Below, one piece after another: positions 5,209 through 9,315 of a DNA stretch of 9,315 bases. The translations under genes and the position numbers were made by a program. The notes below the pieces were generated by a model. The model was not told the origin of the DNA, searched no databases, and saw only the letters and a program-made list of their open reading frames with translations. This DNA comes from Armatimonadota bacterium (GTDB taxonomy: Bacteria; Vulcanimicrobiota; JACPDS01). The DNA is taken from the NCBI GenBank assembly GCA_016183885.1, contig JACPDS010000127.1, positions 1 to 9,315 of the forward strand. Reading direction: 5' to 3'. Within the stretch, counting starts at the first letter, position 1; each line of letters starts with the position of its first letter.

Positions 5209-6439
5209 AAGGCTGTAGCGTTAATTCTATACCAGCTCCAAACAGACAAAAATTAATAGTGAATCTATTTTTATTAATGGCATAGACAGCTATTCTAATC
5301 GAGTTTCCGCTATTAAAAATACTGGCTGGAATATTCGCAGAAGTTGTCGAAGAAAGCGAATTAATTAAACTTTGAAAAGTAATTGGATTAGAAGTAGATA
5401 AATTTCTTAAATCTACCGAAGACCAAAAATTATCACAAGTAATCTCATCACCGTTAATTAAGGTAGGATTAAAAGCAATTACAAAATAAACATAATCGCT
5501 TCCCAAACTGTTCCAGCTAACCGGAAGATAACTCGTACGACTAAAAGATGAACCATGAGAAGGGCTGGAAATTGTAGGATAGGGCGGATAAGTAGATTGA
5601 AGATTATTATAAAGATTGATTAAAGTATTATTAATATTAAAAGTGTAAGTTCCCGCAAGATCGGAATAAATACGTGTATCTTCGCCGGCATAAATACTGC
5701 TATGCAGAAAAGTTATTACAATATTATTACTGCTAACTGAAAAACTTTTATTCATGCTGACTGAAACACTTTGAGCCGGGCCGGAAGTATTGCTATCAAA
5801 ACCAATATAATAATTTCCGGTAATTGTAAATTTATTAAGATTGGAAGCAAAATCTAAATTAAAAACAGTTCTTGATGGATAAGCGACATAATAACTTCCT
5901 GAAGGCAAGCTAGAAGTTGAAGAAATGCCGGAATACATGCTTTTTTGATCAATCGAACCGCTGGCATTAAAGTTGCGCAAAATCGCTAACCAGGCATAAG
6001 TATTAGTTTTAGGAATTACAGTTACAATAGCTTGCGAATTATCCCCCTCTACTATACTAACTTCTACAATTCCCGAACCTAAAAAATTATTTGATGAATC
6101 ATAAGCGGAAGCCTTGATTCTTCTTCTCCCTATGGGAATATCGGTAATAGTGGTAGCTACACTCATTTGAGTAGAATCTCTGGTAATCGATGTAGTCGGG
6201 ATTACTTTTTCACCGGTAGTTGAATCATAAACATCCACCTTAATTAAACTAGTATTAGAAGGAATGGCTTGCTGAATGCCGATTTTATTATCTAACGGCC
6301 AATTTATAGCAATCTTCAAAGACCCATTTTTACTAGAGGTATTTTTATCGCCGCCTGCCGGGCTTAAAGCTCCTCCTCCGCAGCTAAAAACAAATAAGGC
6401 TAAACTTAAAAATAAAATATATTTTAATTTAATAATCAT
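5171..6439 (-). CDS. Surface lipoprotein with beta-sandwich-like repeats
   Basis: This 422-residue protein has a lipoprotein signal: a hydrophobic stretch ending LFVFSC, with Cys20 as the lipid-modified residue, then GGGALSPAGGDK, a flexible Gly-rich linker. Phe at -2 of the lipobox is unusual but tolerated. Residues about 40-143 form a first domain (GSLKIAINWP through VEGDNSQAIVTVIP) like the Ig/carboxypeptidase-regulatory-like sandwiches of cell-surface proteins. The rest is Ser/Thr/Asn-rich beta sequence. A C-terminal part from about 285 (PTISSPSHGSSFSRTSYLPVSW) has a fibronectin-III-like look. No enzyme motif is visible. The probable site is the outer face of a membrane, and the role may be adhesion or binding. 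ATG at 6439 has a strong GGAGGT with 9-nt spacing. The 3' end overlaps the convergent gene by 38 bp. Confidence 0.78.
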   Translation of the reverse strand: MIIKLKYILFLSLALFVFSCGGGALSPAGGDKNTSSKNGSLKIAINWPLDNKIGIQQAIPSNTSLIKVDVYDSTTGEKVIPTTSITRDSTQMSVATTITDIPIGRRRIKASAYDSSNNFLGSGIVEVSIVEGDNSQAIVTVIPKTNTYAWLAILRNFNASGSIDQKSMYSGISSTSSLPSGSYYVAYPSRTVFNLDFASNLNKFTITGNYYIGFDSNTSGPAQSVSVSMNKSFSVSSNNIVITFLHSSIYAGEDTRIYSDLAGTYTFNINNTLINLYNNLQSTYPPYPTISSPSHGSSFSRTSYLPVSWNSLGSDYVYFVIAFNPTLINGDEITCDNFWSSVDLRNLSTSNPITFQSLINSLSSTTSANIPASIFNSGNSIRIAVYAINKNRFTINFCLFGAGIELTLQPFNFLYENRETLK

Positions 6440-6572
6440 TTTATCTTTACCTCCATAGTTTTTTATATATTTTTTTATATTTTCTTTAATTTAAATTAAA
6501 ACTCCTGCTAGTTTTTAAAAAAAATTAACATTTATTTAACAATTTAATATTACTTAAATTTCAAATTAAAAT

Positions 6573-6578
6573 TATAAT
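6573..6578 (+). promoter_or_regulatory. -10 element upstream of the C11 peptidase gene
   Basis: A perfect TATAAT lies 40 bp before the ATG at 6619 in a very AT-rich divergent interval shared with the lipoprotein gene. No good -35 hexamer is seen at 17 bp. The low base complexity makes a chance match possible. Confidence 0.4.
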
Positions 6579-6618
6579 ATATTTAAACTTTTAAATAAAT
6601 AAAGAAAGGACTATAAAA

Positions 6619-8625
6619 ATGAAAATTAATTTACCCGTTGACCCTATAAAAATAGAAAAAGCTTGGGAGAAAAAGAAAACTCCATCTCGTCAGATACCGG
6701 CTAAATTTATCCCTCATGCTTCGGCATCTAAAAAAGATTGGAGCTGTCTTTTTTATTTAGACGGAAACAATAACTTGCAAGGCTTAGCTAATGCTACTTT
6801 AAAACAGCTTGAAACTATCGGCTCTAACGATAAAATTGATCTGGCCGCTCAAATCTCCAGGAATAAACACTGGTATGATAAATTTACTAAAGACTCAAGC
6901 GGCGCGAGACGTTATGATATAGAAAAAAATCCCTATCCTATCGATCCTTTAAGTTTAAAAGAAATGCTCTCCTGGAGATTTCCTCCTTTTACAAGAGGCG
7001 TATTTTCTAAAGTAAAAGAAGATTTAGGTCCTATAGATATGGGAGATCCAAAAAATTTAGAAAATTTTATTTTATGGGGAATAAAAAATCATCCCGCTAA
7101 ACATTATTTAGTTGTCTTAATGAATCATGGAGCGGGTTTCTTAGGTTCAATGCATGATGAACGCACTAATAATATTATCAGCAATCAAGAATTAGCCGGC
7201 GTGCTGGAAAATGTTTATGAAAAAACCGGAGTAAAAGTAGATATTATCGCTTTTGACGCCTGCTTAATGGGACAATCAGAAGTAGCTTATGAATTAAAAG
7301 ATAAAGCTAAAATTATGATCGGTTCGGAAGAAAATGAAGCCGGACTAGCTGCTCCTTTTGCTAATATTTTAAAAAATTTAAATCATGAAACCCAAAATGG
7401 CAAAGAAGTAACTCCTGAAGAACTAGCTAAAATTTATATAAATGAATGTGCCAATCAAACTTTAGCCGACCCTTTTACCCCGACTCAATCGGCTCTTAAC
7501 TTAAATAAAATAAAAGAAGTTAAAAACGCCGCAGATGAGTTGGCGGCGCATTTAAAAAATTCTGATATTCCTAACGAACTCATCCGTCAAATTATTAAAA
7601 ATACTCAAAGATACTGTTTAGCTATTGATTATAAACCTTATACCGATTATCGCGATCTTTATCATTTTGCGGAAAATTTATTAAATAATCCTGAAATTAA
7701 CGACCAAAAAATCAAAGAAAGCGCTAAATTAGTTATTCAAGCGGTAAGGGAGAGCGTAATTTCCGAAGAACATGTAGGAAAGGGCGTGGAAAATTCTCAC
7801 GGGCTTTCAGTTTATCTGCCGCTTAATTATGGTTATGATCAAGCGCCAAGGCCTTTCCCGCCGTCAAGTTTTGATAAAATGCATCATTATCCCCAAATGT
7901 CTTGGGCAAAAGACTCTAATTGGGATGAAATGCTTAAAAAATACGCTCAAGATACAAAATTTAATGAATTTTTACGCCAGTTGGGAGTTTCTGAAAAAGT
8001 AATTGATTTATTACACTCTGGAGCTTTAATTATAGAAAAACCTCTCAAACTCGGGTTAAATCTTGCGGAACATATAGGTTCATGGGAAGCTTATCAGGCG
8101 ATTAAATCAAATAAACCTAAAAAATATTTATTTCTAGCCGGTGAATTAGCCGCTAAAATTGGAGCAATAGGGGGAACTTATAGCGCTTTTAATGGAGCTA
8201 AAGAAATCTTTGAGGGATTAAAAACTTCCCCCAATGACCAAGATAAACGCATGGCTAAAATAGTAGATGGAGTATTGGATACAACTACAGGAATAGCGGT
8301 AAGCGCGGCTTGTTTAGGTTTGTTAGCGGCAGAAATATCTAAAGTTTCCGCTCCTGCGGGAATTGTATCGGCGGCTTTGCCAATTGCCAAAGCTATTTTT
8401 GATGCTTATATGAAAATTAAAGATAAAGGAAATCTAAAAGATAAACCAAAAGATTTAATTAAAGAAATTTTAACAACCATAACTCCAGCGGGACTGATCG
8501 GGACGGTAGTTTCTCCAATAACTCAAGCTGTTTTAGGCATATTTAAGAAAGTTAAAGGAGAAAATCTTCCCGAAAATAAATCTAATTTTAAAGAAAAATT
8601 AGCTTCTATACTTTCACCGCTATAA
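6619..8625 (+). CDS. Clostripain-family (C11) cysteine peptidase with hydrophobic C-terminal region
   Basis: This 668-residue protein has an N-terminal C11 peptidase domain (about 42-440). Family markers are FYLDGNNNL (45-53), the catalytic His in MNHGAG (His170) and the catalytic Cys in FDACLMG (Cys215). Asp213 is the residue that in this family helps select Lys/Arg at P1. GSEENE (235-240) and NSHGLSVYLP (392-401) are further family motifs. Residues 441-500 form a charged linker. Residues 501-645 are unlike usual C11 proteins: three hydrophobic, Gly/Ala-rich stretches (505-524, 555-597, 613-643) that could insert in membranes, ending in a Lys-rich tail. There is no signal peptide, although many C11 enzymes are secreted. 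It may be an intracellular membrane-linked protease, or an effector exported by another route, activated by self-cleavage. ATG at 6619 has AAAGGA 8 nt upstream. Confidence 0.87.
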   Translation: MKINLPVDPIKIEKAWEKKKTPSRQIPAKFIPHASASKKDWSCLFYLDGNNNLQGLANATLKQLETIGSNDKIDLAAQISRNKHWYDKFTKDSSGARRYDIEKNPYPIDPLSLKEMLSWRFPPFTRGVFSKVKEDLGPIDMGDPKNLENFILWGIKNHPAKHYLVVLMNHGAGFLGSMHDERTNNIISNQELAGVLENVYEKTGVKVDIIAFDACLMGQSEVAYELKDKAKIMIGSEENEAGLAAPFANILKNLNHETQNGKEVTPEELAKIYINECANQTLADPFTPTQSALNLNKIKEVKNAADELAAHLKNSDIPNELIRQIIKNTQRYCLAIDYKPYTDYRDLYHFAENLLNNPEINDQKIKESAKLVIQAVRESVISEEHVGKGVENSHGLSVYLPLNYGYDQAPRPFPPSSFDKMHHYPQMSWAKDSNWDEMLKKYAQDTKFNEFLRQLGVSEKVIDLLHSGALIIEKPLKLGLNLAEHIGSWEAYQAIKSNKPKKYLFLAGELAAKIGAIGGTYSAFNGAKEIFEGLKTSPNDQDKRMAKIVDGVLDTTTGIAVSAACLGLLAAEISKVSAPAGIVSAALPIAKAIFDAYMKIKDKGNLKDKPKDLIKEILTTITPAGLIGTVVSPITQAVLGIFKKVKGENLPENKSNFKEKLASILSPL

Positions 8626-8627
8626 AT

Positions 8628-8687
8628 TAAAGTAATAAGCGTTAAATTAAAATTAATTATTTTGCTCCCTTAACGCTTATTACTTTA
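8628..8687. terminator. 18-bp inverted repeat between convergent genes
   Basis: TAAAGTAATAAGCGTTAA (8628-8645) is perfectly repeated in inverse at 8670-8687, with a 24-nt loop. It fills the 71-bp gap between the stops of the C11 peptidase and the IscU-like gene, so it could serve as a bidirectional transcription stop, though the stem is AT-rich and has no clear T-run. An 11-mer of the arm (TAAAGTAATAA) recurs at 4564-4574, just beyond another stop codon, so it may instead be a small repeat family. Confidence 0.5.
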
Positions 8688-8696
8688 TCCAAATAC

Positions 8697-9263
8697 TTAT
8701 ATTTTATTTCCGCAGCGGGGACAAATATCAGTTTCTTTGCTAACTGGTAAATGACAATGGGGACAAAAAATTAATTTAAGATTGCAAGGCTTGCAATATG
8801 GATTTTCAAATGGCACAGGTGTATGACAATATGGACAATGACAATTTTCAGGCGGCAAAGGTTTTTCTTCGCCTGTCTTTTTATCTTGAAATTGTCCGGA
8901 TTTTTTAGCTAAATAATCATTAATAGCATTATGCAGGGCATCTGCTCCTAAATTAGAACAATGCATTTTATTAGGAGGAAGTCCGCCCAATTCCTGAGCA
9001 ATAACTTCTCGAGTAATTTTTAAGGCTTCATCCAATGTTTTTCCTTTCGCCATTTCACTTACCATGCTGGAAACAGCAATAGCCGCACCGCAGCCGAAAG
9101 TCTTAAATTTAACCTCGCTTAAATGATCATCGGCTACTTTAATATAAAAAGTCATCATATCTCCGCAAACAGGGTTGCCTATCTGCCCTATCCCATCAGG
9201 ATTTTCAATTTCACCTACATTTTTAGGATTCATAAAATGTTCCATTACTTTTTGACTATACAT
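8697..9263 (-). CDS. IscU/NifU-type Fe-S cluster scaffold fused to a double zinc ribbon
   Basis: Residues 1-120 of 188 are an IscU/NifU N-terminal scaffold, on which a 2Fe-2S cluster is assembled with sulfur from a cysteine desulfurase. The three ligand cysteines and the conserved Asp are present: Cys33 and Asp35 in GNPVCGD, Cys58 in KFKTFGCGAA, Cys102 in MHCSNLGADAL. The LPPxK segment bound by Hsc chaperones reads GLPPNKMHCS. Plain IscU proteins stop near residue 125-130. Here a linker (121-140) leads to two zinc ribbons, CPYC/CKPC (143-160) and CPHC/CPRC (167-184), plus an extra Cys141. These could bind a partner or a metal, or position the desulfurase. ATG at 9263 has AGAGGTGA 7 nt upstream. 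The upstream neighbour lies beyond the window; a desulfurase gene is commonly found there. Confidence 0.9.
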   Translation of the reverse strand: MYSQKVMEHFMNPKNVGEIENPDGIGQIGNPVCGDMMTFYIKVADDHLSEVKFKTFGCGAAIAVSSMVSEMAKGKTLDEALKITREVIAQELGGLPPNKMHCSNLGADALHNAINDYLAKKSGQFQDKKTGEEKPLPPENCHCPYCHTPVPFENPYCKPCNLKLIFCPHCHLPVSKETDICPRCGNKI

Positions 9264-9309
9264 TAAAATTTCACCTCTAATTAAAAAATCTATTTCATCT
9301 TTTGATTAA

Positions 9310-9315
9310 ATTATA
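9310..9315 (-). promoter_or_regulatory. Possible -10 element of the IscU-like gene
   Basis: The minus-strand sequence begins TATAAT at the window edge, about 46 nt before the ATG at 9263. The -35 region is outside the window. If a desulfurase gene is transcribed from upstream, this may not act as a promoter. Confidence 0.25.

Noticed and set aside
6276..6458. Plus-strand ORF opposite the lipoprotein N-terminus
   Set aside because: It mirrors the lipoprotein signal region and has no ribosome site.
6440..6618. Riboswitch or structured RNA in the divergent AT-rich interval
   Set aside because: Apart from a short AAAACT/AGTTTT stem near 6498-6515 there is no complex fold; low complexity explains the rest.
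8178..8390. Minus-strand ORF opposite the C11 protein C-terminus
   Set aside because: It is fully antisense to the repetitive Gly/Ala codons of the main gene, with no start context.

Overview
The window is AT-rich bacterial DNA using the standard code: TGA serves as a real stop, for example in the phosphatase and RelE-like genes. Shine-Dalgarno sites are mostly clear. One protein has a signal peptide and one a lipobox, so the organism exports proteins through the Sec pathway and anchors lipoproteins. No rRNA, tRNA or taxon-specific marker is present. The overall look (A/T-ending codons, a lipoprotein starting C-G-G-G, a clostripain-family peptidase, an IscU/zinc-ribbon fusion) suggests an uncultured candidate-phylum bacterium, but I cannot place it.

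Positions 1-3600 look like an accessory region. A tiny ORF (80-199) resembles a decayed transposase N-terminus. On the minus strand, read 5' to 3', come a Phd-like antitoxin and RelE-like toxin pair with its own promoter and operator-like palindrome, a 53-codon 5' remnant of a phosphatase gene, a mercuric-reductase-like flavoprotein, and an intact dual-specificity phosphatase. The remnant and the intact phosphatase share a direct repeat of about 201 bp (about 93% identical). It runs from the promoter -10 element through codon 50 and brackets the flavoprotein gene. The right edge holds a gene remnant at 3327-3593.

From about 3600 on, coding DNA becomes visibly more AT-rich. It holds a Cys-free, highly charged predicted coiled-coil protein, then an 87-bp MITE-like palindromic element flanked by an 8-bp direct repeat. 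Next come a small secreted protein and a lipoprotein gene that converge with a 38-bp overlap. A 668-residue C11 (clostripain-family) cysteine peptidase follows, with a Gly/Ala-rich hydrophobic C-terminal region and no signal peptide. Last is an IscU-type Fe-S scaffold fused to two zinc ribbons. An 18-bp inverted repeat separates the last two convergent genes.

No complete new multigene system can be proven here. The best leads are the duplicated phosphatase leader with its operator-like palindrome, the C11 protease with a membrane-active-looking tail, the IscU/zinc-ribbon fusion and the small palindromic mobile element.
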